This document shows positions 12,201 to 27,200 of a DNA stretch of 64,000 nt, in pieces (the stretch's first letter is position 1; each line of letters starts with the position of its first letter). The notes beneath the pieces are model-generated. The model searched no databases. It saw only the letters and a list, made by a program, of their open reading frames with translations, and had not been told where the DNA came from. Source of the DNA: Wuchereria bancrofti (taxonomy: Eukaryota; Nematoda; Chromadorea; Rhabditida; Onchocercidae); the NCBI GenBank assembly GCA_005281725.1, contig SSBO01000007.1, positions 6,123,415 through 6,187,414 of the forward strand. Direction: 5' to 3'. The translations under genes were made by a program, and so were the position numbers.

Positions 12201-15200
12201 AAAAAAAATTTTTTTTTACTAAAATTTTAAGCAAATCAATTAGATTTTTGCTTTACTAATGGCATAATTAATTGATTAATTTTAAAAATAGAAAATGAAT
12301 GAGAATTTAAGTTTATTTTTTCGAACTAATTTTATCAGTTTTCTAATTAATCATAATTGTTTTGAATATTGTCATTATTCCCAGTCCAATTTTCATCCAT
12401 TAATTATTTCTATTTGAAATCAAAACAAAAAAAGAAAAAAAAATTAACTATTTTTTCTTTTTTTTTTATTTGACTACATTTTTTTTCTTTGATTTTTCAA
12501 TTTTCTTTTTTTCGTTTTTTTTTGTAGTAATTTTTTTTTGTAGTATTATTTTAATTTTTATAATCATTGATTTTTTCACTGTCACACAAATTCATTTATA
12601 AATTATAATTAGGATAAATTATAATTAGAAACAATTTATAAAGATGAACAAAATTTTTCTTTTCTTGGTAAATTTAAATTTTGGCAAAAATTTAACACAT
12701 TTGAAAATTTGTACTTTTAACTTAAAAAAATAAAGTAAAAAAACTTTAATTATATTAAACAATTTTTTTGCTACTTTTTTTTAAAGGAGTAATTAGCATA
12801 AAATGAATAATTAGCACAAAAAGTTTATTTTCTTTTTTTTGCAGGTTTTGAAGGTAAGTAAATGCCTACAATGCATTCAATTTTTTTTATGGTTGTTTAT
12901 TTATTTTTTATTTTAAATGATAAAATAGCTTAGCATGGCTTTAATTTATTAGTGAAAAAAAAATTTTTATCACCATAATATGATTATAATATGTTAATTT
13001 TATCAATTTGAAAAATTAAACTTTTGTTTATGAAATATTTTAATATTTTGAAAATTTTCTACTATTTTTTTGCATGATTTACATTAAACTAATTTAGTAA
13101 TAAAATTTATAACAAATTAAAATGCATGAAATGAAATAATCTTTACTAGAAAAATTGTTAAATGGTAAAGCAATTATTTAGTTTGTAATTTGGTACTAAT
13201 AATTTTTGCTTGCATTAATTTATTACCAAATTTTTTTTTATTTATTTATTTTTTTTTTTGGCTAAATCTTTTTGCATGTGCATGTATCAATCCTAAAATT
13301 AACTTTTAATTATTTTTGATAATTAAATTTCAGGTTTCTTCCTTGAGAAAAAAAAAATGATTAAAATACGCATTAAGAAAAAATTTAATTATCAGAAACA
13401 AATTAAAAAAAGAAACAAATCAATCATATCATTTTAATTAATAATTAATAATTATGATTTATTAATTTCAAATTCTATTATACTTTAAATGAAAAAAAAA
13501 ATCTTTACAAAATAGTGAAAAGACGAAGAACTTTTTTCCTTTCTTTTCTATTTCCTTTTTTTTTTTTTGGAATGAAAAACAATAAATGAATATTTAATTC
13601 ATAAATACAAAAAGATTATTTGAATAAATTTTATATTTTTTAAGTTCGAAAAATTTCTGACCTTTCTTTTTATTTCATTTTTTCTATATTCATTAATTAA
13701 TTTTTAACATTATAAATTTAATTGCCTGGAAGCAATCATTTATCGCTTTTCTCTCTTTCTCTCTTTTGTATGTTTTTTTTTTTTCTTTTACAAATCTAAA
13801 ATTAAATAATTTCATGTGTTTCTTTTGATTTTGTTTTTTTTTCCAAAAATAATTTTAAAACTATTTTAGTTGATAACTTTTCATTGCTATATTAAATTTT
13901 ATTTTTAGTTACAATAAAAATTAGCTATGATCAATAATTTCATTCATTTATATGTATAAATTAATTCTCATACAGTTTTTACAAAAAATTATAATGGTAT
14001 TTTTAAAATACAAATTTGAATTTTACTTTTTAAAATAAAAATTTATGAATGGGACAAGGGGAAAAGAAAAAGTAGGAAAAAGAAAATATCTGTTTATTGA
14101 AAATAAAAAAAAAAGGTAATGCAATACTTTTTTTTTTTTTTTTTTGTTTAGCTTTGAAATGATTGAAATGCTAACACATTTTGCTTATACGCTTCAAGTG
14201 ATTTTTGTTTGTAAATATTTAATATTAACCTAAAATAACTTATCCTTCTGTTATTGTTATGTTGTTTTTGAAATTAATTTAGACATATTTACTAACAAAA
14301 ATAATTAGTTGAATGATGAATGTTTTTTAAAGCTTTTATCATTGTTATCATTTTTGTTATTTAGTAATTATCATTATTTTAATAATAATTTTCTAAAATA
14401 TAAAATTATGATAATATTAATTGCAGACAATGGCAACAAAACGTGCTCAAGCTGGTCTTGCAAATGCTGCTAAAACAACATTTGGTGATGAAGAATTGGT
14501 TAATCAATTTCAAATTATATTTTAAAAAGATAATTTGGAAAAATTTGAAAACTTGGAAAAGAATTTTCTTTTTTTCGGAAAGCAAAAATTTCACTTTGAA
14601 AATTAATATTTTAATTTAAATTAATTAACATTTTATAATTTGACAATGCGTCTATTATTACAATTTGTTATTGTTATTATTATTTGTTATTGCTATATTA
14701 TTATTCTTATTCTTATTATTATTATTGTCATTTATATTATTACTAATGTTATTGATATTATTATTATTACTTATTATTAATTATTGAAACTGTTTTTTTT
14801 TTTTTTTTCAGAAAATGCATGTTTACAAGAAAACATTACAAGCCTTAATTTATCCGATCAGTTGTACAACACCGCATAATTTTCAATTGACCAATTTTCA
14901 AACTCCAACATGGTGCCATGAATGTGAAGGATTATTGTGGGGCCTAGCTCGACAAGGTTAGCCTAGCATTATTAAATTTTTATTGAGCAAATAAGACTAG
15001 CATATTAGGTATTTCATATTGTCCTAGTTGTTATTGTTGTTGTTTATTCGTGCAGCAATTAACACAATTACTCTTTGATCAGTATAATTGACATAATTTT
15101 TGGCTCTTATTGAAATTTAAATTATTCAACAAATCTTTAGGCTTTGTTTCATTTTAATTCCATTTGAAGTGAGTGTTTTTTATAATAAAGATTAATTTTG

Positions 15201-18200
15201 TTTTTTTTTTAAGCTTACATAATTAGTTGCATAACAAATAGTTTTATCTTACATTAATTATAAATATGTATTTCCAAAAATTAAAAATGCTAACTTAATT
15301 GTTTAAATTGTTTAATTTGAATTATTTCAAGGTTTAAAATGTGCGGAATGTGGTGTTAAAGTGCACGATAAATGCCGTGATTTATTAAGTGCCGATTGTT
15401 TACAAAGTATTTATTTTTAAATTTTAAATAAATTTCAAAAAAAAAAAAAACAAAAACCAATTTTTTTTATCCATGTTAATAATAGTAAAGTAAATATTTA
15501 ATAAGAACAGAAATATGATATGCTATGAAGAAGAAATTTTGTTGTAAAATATAACTGTCAAATGTTAGTGCAACATTTTAATAAAATTTTTTTTTCCTTT
15601 TTTTTTTTTTTGCTTCATTTCATTTTAAATTATTTCAACAATTTTACGCTCTTTTGCATTTAAATTACAAAAAGTTGTTAATTTTACAAGATAAAATTCA
15701 TTTCAAGGAGCGGCGGAAAAAAGCTCAAAACATGGCGAAGGCAATCGAACACAAAATTTAATGGCAGTAATTCGTGAAAGGATGAAAATGCAAGAAAGAA
15801 ATAAGCCTGAAATTTTTGATACTGTTAGGTTTGTTTTTCATTTAAAATATTGTTACATTTAAATGTGCAAATTTTAATTAATTGTTTTTTTTAGATAGCC
15901 ATAATTATTTAACTAATTAATTAATTAATTAATTGCTTAAGCATAGCTATAATTGGTTAGTTTATTATGCAAATTTTTAACACCATATTATTATTGTTCA
16001 TTGTTACCATTATTATTATCATTTTTATTATTATTGATAATCATGATTATGATTGTTATTATCATTAGTATTATTAATTATTATTATTATTAGCTATATA
16101 ATTGTTTTTATCAGTTTAACATTCTAATTTGTCACAATTGGTTTTTTTTTTCTTTTTTACACCATAGTTAGCTAATAATTGAAAGTTTAGAAATATTGGA
16201 CAATTTTTAATTAGCTAATTAGTGACAGTGTTTCAAATAGATTTTGAATCATTTTAATTGCATGATTGATTTCTTTTAAAATGTTTTGTAATATTTCCAA
16301 AAAAACAAAAAAAAAGGGAAAAATTCAAGCGTTTTGTGTTTTTAAGTAAAATGCAACTTAATAATTAAATAATTAATTACTCCTAAAATGATTTTTTATA
16401 TTTCTAAGAAATTTCCAAATAAAATACAACTTATTAATTGAATGATTAATTAGTCTTAAACCAATTTTTTTTATTTCCAAAAGAATTTCACGTAAAATGC
16501 AACTTAATAATTAAATAATTAATTACTCCTAAAATGATTTTTTATATTTCTAAGAAATTTCCAAGTAAATAATTATTGAATGATTAATTTTAGTAATTGA
16601 ATGATTAATTAATGATAATAATTGAATGGTTAATTAGTCTTAAAACGATTTCTAATATTTCTATATGATATTTAGGATCATATTTAATGTTGATTTGGAA
16701 ACACAGGAAGAATCATTGAAACAGGTGAAAACAAGTATTCTTGAAGGTAGCTCAAAATGGAGTGCAAAAATTGCTCTTACTGGTAATAATTATCATTTCA
16801 AATTAATTATAAAATTTAATCTCTTTTCTTTCTTTAAATACTATTTTTTTTTATTTAAATTATGATATTAAAAAAAAAATTATCAGTGATGTTAAAAATA
16901 GATTTAAACCATTTTAAAGAATAGAAAAAAAAATTGTGTAAGTGATAAAAATGATAAAAGAAAAAAAAAACTTGAAAAAATTAAGAATTGAAATGAATAA
17001 TGGATTTGTATATTATAATTTGTTTTTTTCTTTTTAATGAGGAACCTGAATTTATGTATTTTTAACTTTTTCAAGAATTATATTACTACTAAATTATTGC
17101 ATATCGTTAATTAATAGTTTTAATTAATTAGTTAGTTTGCTATATAGATTTGATAAAAATGTAATTCAAAAGAAAAAAATGAAAACTGTTCAATTTTAGT
17201 CCATTAATTATTGAAGAGGAAATTGTTGTAATTGAAATTTGAAATGAAAATTATCAAATTAAAAGTGAAAGTTGTGAAAAAAAAATTTTTTTAAATCTAT
17301 TTAATTTCCGAACAAATGCTTTTGAATCTATTTAAATTTACTTGATTTTCGATTAAGTGCTTTTAAATCTATTTAATTTCTGATTACATGTCCAATTATA
17401 TATGTGTATTTTTTTCATCTGCAAAAATTTCATTAAAAAAAAGGGAAGAAAGAAGAAATTAAATTAAAATATATAATTTCAGTGATATGTGCTCAAGGTT
17501 TAATAGCCAAAGATAAAACGGGTAAAAGTGATCCATATGTTACCGCTCAGGTAGGTAAAATGAAAAAACGTACACGTACAATACATCAGGAATTGAATCC
17601 GGTATGGAATGAAAAATTTTTCTTGTATGTTTACAATTTTTCTTTTTCTTTTTTTTTTTTGAAATAAAAATGAAAAGAAAAAAATCACTCAACAAATTTT
17701 AGAAAATAAAATTGATTTATAGAATTTAATTTACTCTATTTACTTTATGGAGTTTTTTTTAATTTAATTTACATTTCATTAAAGTATTGAAATGATAGCA
17801 AACAAATTGAATAATATTATTAAATTACATTTTTTTTTTGTTTTTCAGACAAATTGCGATTTAATTAACGAAAAACTAAAATTGTAAATGATCAAAAAAT
17901 TGATTTTAATTAAAACTATATGACAGAGCAGAGAATTATTATTATTTTATCAGATTATTTTTATTCTTTTTTTTTTTTTTTGAAGCCACAACAAATAATA
18001 AAATCAAAATTGTACTGAATGATTCCTTTCAGCAATTATTCTAATTTGATAAATTTGCTGTAAATTTGCTATAAAATAGTAATAGATGAGAATTTATTTT
18101 TATTTTTATTCTTATTTTATGATTTTATTTTTTTCAAATATATTTACACATGTACGAGCTGTAAAATAATAATAATATAATAATTAATAATTTAAAAATC

Positions 18201-21200
18201 ATAATAATAATGATAATAACAATTACAGTAATAATAAATAATAATGGTTAGATAGTAGTAATAATAATAATTAATAATAATAAATGCTAATAGATAATAA
18301 TAATAATAACAATAATAGTATCAATAATAGTAAAAGTGTAGAAATAATTTTAATTTTAAGATTTTGCAAAAAGGAACAAATTTATGAAAAATAAATTTAA
18401 ATTTCAATTATCAAATTTAGCAATAATATTAGTAAATGATTACAGCGAATGTCATAATTCAACGGATCGAATTAAAATTCGTGTTTGGGATGAAGATAAT
18501 GATTTGAAAAGTAAATTGAGGCAAAAATTGACACGTGAATCAGATGATTTCTTAGGTCAAGCAATCATTGAAGTACGAACATTAGGTGGTGAAATGGATG
18601 TTTGGTATAATTTAGGTTTGTTTAACCTTTTTTTTTTTTTTTTTTCTTAAACTCTTTTTTCTAATCATATGCAAATTTAAAAAGAAAAAAATATGATAGC
18701 AAAATTAAATGAAATGAATGACTTAATTAGTTATCTAATTAATGATTAATGTAATAAATAGTTGATTTGATAATTCATATGGGATTATATTACTTGGTAA
18801 ATAAACTAGAAATTTAACTAATAGCTATTCGATCATTAAACAATTTCAAGTTTTACATATTTTTTTTATCTTCTATTTATGTTTTTCTTTATATGTTTAT
18901 TTTTCTTTAAATCAATATTGATTTTAAAATTTCCCAATTATTTATAAAAATTGAAGCATTCATTTTAAACGTTTTTGCGTTTTTGCATGTTAAATTTAAT
19001 GAGAAATTTTGAATTAGTTAAATTATTTTTGTTTACTTTTTTAGTTTTGAAATCATTTTAATTTTTATAAAATTTAACAATTTTAATTTTTCTTTTTTTT
19101 CTTGGAATATAATCAATATTAGTTGTGATTATATGTATTTTTTTCAAGAAATGCATTTTATCCTACTTTTTTTTTTATTGAAGTAGCATTTTTATTACTT
19201 TCAAATCAAACAGATTAAATGGCTTTGTTTTTTCTTCACTTTTTTTTTTGTTACTAATGTTAAAAAGTCAAATTTTATATTTTTAAAGATTAGAGTTAAT
19301 TTTTTTTTCTTTTTTAAATGAAAAATTTTATATTATTTATTATTTATAGAAAAACGAACGGATAAATCAGCGGTTAGTGGTGCTATACGATTACATATTA
19401 ATGTTGAAATTAAAGGTGAAGAAAAGTTAGCACCGTATCATATCCAATATACATGCTTGCATGAACATTTATTTCAAGTAAGTATTAATGTTTCCTTGTC
19501 CACTAATCCTATCAGTTTATTGTAGTTAATGTTTCCTTGTTCAATAATCCTATCAGTGTTATTGTACGTGTTAATGTTTCCTTGTTCGATAATCCTACCA
19601 GTGTTACTGTAATGTTTCCTCGTTTACTAATCCTATCAATGTTATTGTATGTGTTAATGTTTCCTTGTCCAATAATCCTATCAGTGTTATTGTATGTGTT
19701 AATGCTTCCTTGTCCAATAATCCTATCAGTGTTATTGTATGTGTTAATGCTTCCTTGTTCAATAATCCTATCAGTGTTATTGTACGTGTTAATGCTTCCT
19801 TGTTCGATAATCCTACCAGTGTTACTGTAATGTTTCCTCGTTTACTAATCCTATCAATGTTATTGTATGTGTTAATGTTTCCTTGTCCAATAATCCTATC
19901 AGTGTTATTGTATGTGTTAATGTTTCCTTGTTCGATAATCCTATCAGTGTTATTGTACGTGTTAATGCTTCCTTGTTCAATAATCCTATCAGTGTCATTG
20001 TACGTGTTAATGTTTCCTTGTTCGATAATCCTACCAGTGTTACTGTAATGTTTCCTCGTTTACTAATCCTATCAATGTTATTGTATGTGTTAATGTTTCC
20101 TTGTTCACTAATCCTATCAGTGTTACTGTATGTGTTAATGTTTCTTTGTTCAATAATCCTATCAGTTATTGTATGTGTCAGTGTTTCCTTATTGTTTTCT
20201 TGTTCATTATCCTAAAAAGTTTTAATATCTTTTTATTTACTTTTCTATTAGCATTATTGTGTGTGTTAATATTTTCTTGTTTATCATTATCATTTGTTTA
20301 CTTTTTTTCATTTTCATTATCATTATTATTGCATGCTTATTTATTCAATCTCTCATCTATTTGTTTTTTTTTTTNCATTAACACGTACAATGACACTGAT
20401 AGGATTATTGAACAAGGAAGCATTAACACGTACAATGACACTGATAGGATTATTGAACAAGGAAGCATTAACACGTACAATGACACTGATAGGATTATTG
20501 AACAAGGAAGCATTAACACATACAATAACACTGATAGGATTATTGGACAAGGAAACATTAACACATACAATAACATTGATAGGATTAGTAAACGAGGAAA
20601 CATTACAGTAACACTGGTAGGATTATCGAACAAGGAAACATTAACACGTACAATAACACTGATAGGATTATTGAACAAGGAAGCAATAACACATACAATA
20701 ACACTGATAGGATTATTGGACAAGGAAACATTAACACATACAATAACATTGATAGGATTAGTAAACGAGGAAACATTACAGTAACACTGGTAGGATTATC
20801 GAACAAGGAAACATTAACACGTACAATAACACTGATAGGATTATTGAACAAGGAAGCATTAACACATACAATAACACTGATAGGATTAGTGAACAAGGAA
20901 ACATTAACACATACAATAACATTGATAGGATTAGTAAATCAATAATCCTATCAGTGTCATTGTACGTGTTAATGCTTCCTTGTTCAATAATCCTATCAGT
21001 GTCATTGTAATGTGTTAATGCTTCCTTGTTCAATAATCCTATCAGTGTCATTGTACGTGTTAATGCTTCCTTGTTCAATAATCCTATCAGTGTCATTGTA
21101 CGTGTTAATGTTTCCTTGTTCGATAATCCTACCAGTGTTACTGTAATGTTTCCTCGTTTACTAATCCTATCAATGTTATTGTATGTGTTAATGTTTCCTT

Positions 21201-24200
21201 GTTCACTAATCCTATCAGTGTTATTGTATGTGTTAATGCTTCCTTGTTCAATAATCCTATCAGTGTTATTGTACGTGTTAATGTTTCCTTGTTCGATAAT
21301 CCTACCAGTGTTACTGTAATGTTTCCTCGTTTACTAATCCTATCAATGTTATTGTATGTGTTAATGTTTCCTTGTCCAATAATCCTATCAGTGTTATTGT
21401 ATGTGTTAATGCTTCCTTGTTCAATAATCCTATCAGTGTTATTGTACGTGTTAATGTTTCCTTGTTCGATAATCCTACCAGTGTTACTGTAATGTTTCCT
21501 CGTTTACTAATCCTATCAATGTTATTGTATGTGTTAATGTTTCCTTGTCCAATAATCCTATCAGTGTTATTGTATGTGTTAATGCTTCCTTGTTCAATAA
21601 TCCTATCAGTGTCATTGTACGTGTTAATGTTCCTTGTTCAATAATCCTATCAGTGTCATTGTACGTGTTAATGCTTCCTTGTTCAATAATCCTATCAGTG
21701 TCATTGTACGTGTTAATGCTTCCTTGTTCAATAATCCTATCAGTGTCATTGTACGTGTTAATGCTTCCTTGTTCAATAATCCTATCAGTGTCATTGTACG
21801 TGTTAATGTTTCCTTGTTCGATAATCCTACCAGTGTTACTGTAATGTTTCCTCGTTTACTAATCCTATCAATGTTATTGTATGTGTTAATGTTTCCTTGT
21901 TCACTAATCCTATCAGTGTTACTGTATGTGTTAATGTTTCTTTGTTCAATAATCCTATCAGTTATTGTACGTGTTATTGTTTCCTTGTTCAATTATCCTA
22001 TCAGTGTCATTGTACGTGTTAATGCTTCCTTGTTCAATAATCCTATCAGTGTCATTGTACGTGTTAATGTTTCCTTGTTCGATAATCCTACCAGTGTTAC
22101 TGTAATGTTTCCTCGTTTACTAATCCTATCAATGTTATTGTATGTGTTAATGTTTCCTTGTTCACTAATCCTATCAGTGTTACTGTATGTGTTAATGTTT
22201 CTTTGTTCAATAATCCTATCAGTTATTGTATGTGTCAGTGTTTCCTTATTGTTTTCTTGTTCATTATCCTAAAAAGTTTTAATATCTTTTTATTTACTTT
22301 TCTATTAGCATTATTGTGTGTGTTAATATTTTCTTGTTTATCATTATCATTTGTTTACTTTTTTTCATTTTCATTATCATTATTATTGCATGCTTATTTA
22401 TTCAATCTCTCATCTATTTGTTTTTTTTTTTCAGCTATTTACGTCTTTTATTTATTTATTTATTTTATTAATCATACAATTAGTGTTCATTTATCACTAT
22501 TATTGCATATATTATAAATGTTCGACAAATAAATTTTCCATTCCGATATTTTTCCACTCATTAATTTTTAGCATCATTGCACGGAACAGGATGAAGTACG
22601 ATTACCGGAAATAAAAGATGATTCATGGAAAGTATATTTTGATGATACCGGTCAAGAAATTTGTGATGAATTTGCTATGCGTTATGGTATTGAAAGTATA
22701 TATCAGGTAAATATAACTGTAATTTATTTTTTTTTTTTTTAATAATACAATAATAATTTTTATTAGTTACTTAATGCAATGAATTTTTTGTTTTTTTAAT
22801 AACAAAAAAAGAAAAATTAATGCAAATGAAATCGAGATTCTCTTTTAATTTTGTATAATTTTTCATTGTTTAAATTTTTAATTTGATACGTTTGTAATAA
22901 ATTTACGCAAAGTAAACAAAAAAAAAAAAAAAAACGAAGTATATATTTTATTTTTTCCACATAGTACGTTCAAAAATTATCGCAGAAACAATGAATAATT
23001 TGACGTATTCATAAAATGAAAGTGTAAGTTTGACGTGTTAATTTAACAAAACAACGTGATAAAAATTCAATTCTTATTCCATGTGCTTATCAAATCGATG
23101 CAATACTTTTATCATAATTATTATTCATCATTTATATTAAATGAAATAAATGATAATTACAGAAAAGAAAGAAAAAGAGAATAAAATTTTCTTTTGTAAA
23201 TTTTTTTTTCTTTTATTTTTACTCAAAAGAAAAACTTAAAAAAAATTAGTTTTTTTTTAATGTTAATTTTGATTAAATTATTAAAAATTTAAGTTTAATT
23301 TCTCTTTCTTTCTTTTTTTTAAATAAATTTTTCAGGCAATGACACATTTTGCGTGTCTTTGCACACGTTATATGTGTTCCGGTGTTCCGGCCGTTCTGTC
23401 AACACTTCTAGCTAATATTAACGCATATTACGCTCATACAACCGCTACGTCAGCTGTTTCCGCATCCGATCGTTTCAATGCTTCTAATTTTGGCCGTGAT
23501 CGATTTGTTAAATTATTGGATCAGTTGCATAATTCATTACGAATTGATTTATCAATGTATCGGGTAAATTTACTTTTTTTTAATTTATATGTTGGGTAAA
23601 TCTACTTTTCTTTGTTTTATTGTGTTTTGGGTAGATTTACTTTTCTTTGTTTTGTTTACAGATTGCGTTGATTTACTTTTCTTTGTTTTATTTTATTTTG
23701 GGTAGATTTACTTCTCTTTTCTTTTTTCTCACATATTGGGTAGATTTACTTTTCTTTATTTTATTTATATATTGGGTTGATTTCCTTTATTTTATTTGTA
23801 TATTGGATTGATTTATTTTTTTTTTATTTTATTTATATATCGGGTTGATTTACTTTTCTTTGTTTTATTTTGTTTTGGGTAAATTTATTTTTCTTCCTTT
23901 TATTCTTGTACATATTGGGTTGATTTATTTTTGTTTTTTTTTTCTTTTTTTTATTCGCTTATTGGGTAGATTTAGTTTTCTGTTTTTTCCTTTTTCTATC
24001 CAGTTATTGGGCAGATTCTACCTGTTTTTTTACCTGTGTATAAGGTAGATAACCTTTTCTTTTTCATTCATATATTGAATAAATTGCACTTTTTTAATTT
24101 GTATATTTACCTTTTTGATTGCCTTTTTTTTTATTCCTGTATTTGATTCTTTTTTTTATTCATTTGTCGGGTAAATTTCATTCTTTTTATCCATCTATTG

Positions 24201-27200
24201 GGTAAATTTCTCTTTTTCTTTTTTTTTTATCCGTCTATTTGGTAAATTGCCTTCATTTTTGATTCATATATTGAAAAGACTGAATTTTTTTTTTTTAAAT
24301 TCATATATTGTCTCGATTAGATTGCTTGTTTAATCCATAAAATATATAGATTGGTTTTTTTTTTTTTCATATATTAAATAAACTGCCTTTTTTTTTTTTA
24401 TCCATTTCTCGGGTAAATTTCCCTTTTCCTTTTTTAATTCATAAAATGAGTAGATTTAAGTTTGTTTTTTTTTTTTTTTGTTTTATAATTTACCTTCAAT
24501 TATTTCATATTTCATTCATAAATTCGATTTAAAAAAAAAAAATTCGTTTCGTTTTTTTCCTTCCTTTTTTCGATAATAACGAAATTTTTATAATTTCGAG
24601 CAATTTCAAATTATTAAAAAATATTACTTGGAAAAATGAAAAAAAAAAATAAAATAAAATGAATAATAATTTACGCAATTTGTTAAGATTTTAGCAAATA
24701 ATTTATCATTCATTTTTAAAATTTACTTATTTCTAAATTAAATTTACAAATTTGTAATTTTAATCTTAAAACTACTCAAATATCTTGAAAAAATTTTATA
24801 ATAGCAATGCAAAAAGTTTTAAATATTCGGAAATTTACCATATTTAAACATCCGGAAAGTTACCACGGAAATATACAATTTTTAAAAGTAGAAACGGAAA
24901 GAGAATGAAAAGAATGAAAGAGAGAGAGAGAGAGAGAGAAAGATGGAAAAAGAGAAAATTTGATTCATTTTTATAAGATATATTCAAGTTTTTATAATTT
25001 TTTCACTGCTATTACTTTTCAAAAAAAAAAACCATCTAATCATTTAGAAATTTCTAATTTTTGAAAAATTTCATTTTCTAAATTTTCTAAATTTATTTAA
25101 ATTAAAGATTTTAATAATTTACAAATACGATTTATTAAGTTATCATTGGAATATTATGGTAGGGAATTTTGTACTATTATCATGTTATTTATTACTTTTT
25201 AACATTTTAAAATTGATAATTTATCAGGATATCTCGGGACTATTTGAGCATCTATTAAATTTAATATTTTCTGTTAAAGTTTCAAAGGTAAATAAGTGAA
25301 ATATGTATGTAAACTAATTTCATAATTACTGTAATAATTTTTCAGCTATAAATTTCAATAAAAAAATCATTGAGAAAGAGGAGGCAATCATTTTCAATAA
25401 ATTTAACATCATTTTTTTTTTCCCCATAAACATACTAAAAGTTTTTAAGCTTCTTAAAATAAAAATCGTGCATGTTATTTTTAGAAGATTTTATTAGTCA
25501 TCTAATACTGATAAATGATAATGTAAGTGATTAGAGTTATCATTGTAATGGCTATATATGTTAGCTATTAGCCTAATCATTACTTCTAGATATGCAACTT
25601 AATTTTGTTTGATCTTACTTTATTTTTGATTTTACTTTATACAACTATAATAAAGTAAACAATGTGCAAGTTATTTTTAGATTTTATTAATCATCTGATA
25701 TTGATAAATGATAATGTAAGTGATAGAGTTATCATTGTAATGGCTATATATGTTAGCTATTAACCTAATCATTACTTCTAGATATGCAACTTAATTTCGT
25801 TTGATTTTACTTTATACAACTATAATAAAGTAAACAATGTGCAAATTATTTTTAGCTAGCAAACTTTATTAATCATTTAAAATTGATAAATGATAATGTA
25901 AGTGATTAGAGTTATCACCGTAATGGCTATATATTAGCTGTTAACCTAATCATTACTTTTAAATGTGAAACTTAATTTTGTTTGATTTTACTTTATACAA
26001 CTATAATAAAGTAAACAATGTGCAAATTATTTTTAGCAAATTTTATTAATCATTTAAAATTGATAAATGATATTAGTATCACTTTAATATTGATAAGTGA
26101 TATTAGTTATCATTAATTTATGCAAAATGTGTTGAATGATTAAATGATAATAATTTACTTTATCTGAGCAAAAAATATTTTTAAAAAAGTTTTCCAATCA
26201 TTATTTATCATTCCTAATTGTTAGCTTTTCTAACAATGTTTATACTAAAATTAGAAGTGCAAAAAAAATTTAACCATACTCAAAATTACACTAAAAATGT
26301 TAATAAAAAAAGTATTTTTATCGAGATATCTCGGGAGTACTAAATTTTAATTAAGCAATATTCTATTTGTTTGTTTGTTTGTTTTTTTTTAAAGCATTGT
26401 AAATATAAATAATAAAATATAAATTATCTCATCATTCTTTTTTTTTTTATGCAAATATATTACTATTTTTATTGCTAAATAATAAATTTCTATCATTTAT
26501 TAATTTAAAAGAAGAAAAGAAAAAAAAAATTTATTTTCTTTTTCAATTTTATTTACAATATTTGGTGAGAAAAAAGAAAACAGAAAAGAAAAAAAAAAAA
26601 CATAAAACAAAAGGAAAATTATAAAGCGAATAAAATTGCCATTTCCTTTCTAAGTCTTAAAAAGCTTTTTATTTTTATTTTTTTATTTTGAAATGTTTTT
26701 GTTTTTAATTTGAATGCATTTTTTCCGCTACTCAAATTTGCATCGTTTTATTTTCATACTTTCTTATCTTCTTATTCAATATTTTTTTTTTTTTCTCATT
26801 ATACAATCGTTTATATTCAAAAGCTTTAAAATGATAATTGAAGAATGGTAAATTTAATGATTTAATTTTTTTTTTCAACTTATTTAACTTTTTACAAGCA
26901 TTGCTATAATTATTCAAAATACATAAATTTATTTAATTCATTTAATATTTCTTTATGAATACAAATAATTTCAAATTTTTTCATTATAATATAACAATTT
27001 AGATAATTATTCATTTAAAGTAAAATTTATAACTGAAAAAAAAAAAGAAACATTGAAAATTTCACAGAAACAAGTTATATTTGAAAGTTTTCTTTTTTTG
27101 AAAAATAAATCGTCTTTTCTCCTTTTCTTTCTGAAATCAATAAATTTAAATTCAAATTTATATTTGCAAAGGAAAAAAAACAATCGTTTTTGTGAAGCAT

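Larger units (their letters stand above)
19484..22240. repeat. 45-bp minisatellite with 173-bp higher-order repeat in unc-13 intron 11
   Basis: The monomer is about 45 bp (TAATGTTTCCTTGTTC..., AATCCTATCAGTGTTATTG...). Four monomers of 45, 45, 38 and 45 bp make a 173-bp higher-order unit, seen at 21026, 21199, 21372 and 21545. The 38-bp member lacks seven bases. Runs of the plain 45-bp monomer occur at 21610-21800. The array begins six bases after the exon 11 donor. Because 45 is a multiple of three, long meaningless reading frames appear on both strands. Confidence 0.95.

Noticed and set aside
19537..22517. Many overlapping frames on both strands in unc-13 intron 11
   Set aside because: They are by-products of the 45-bp minisatellite, whose length is a multiple of three.
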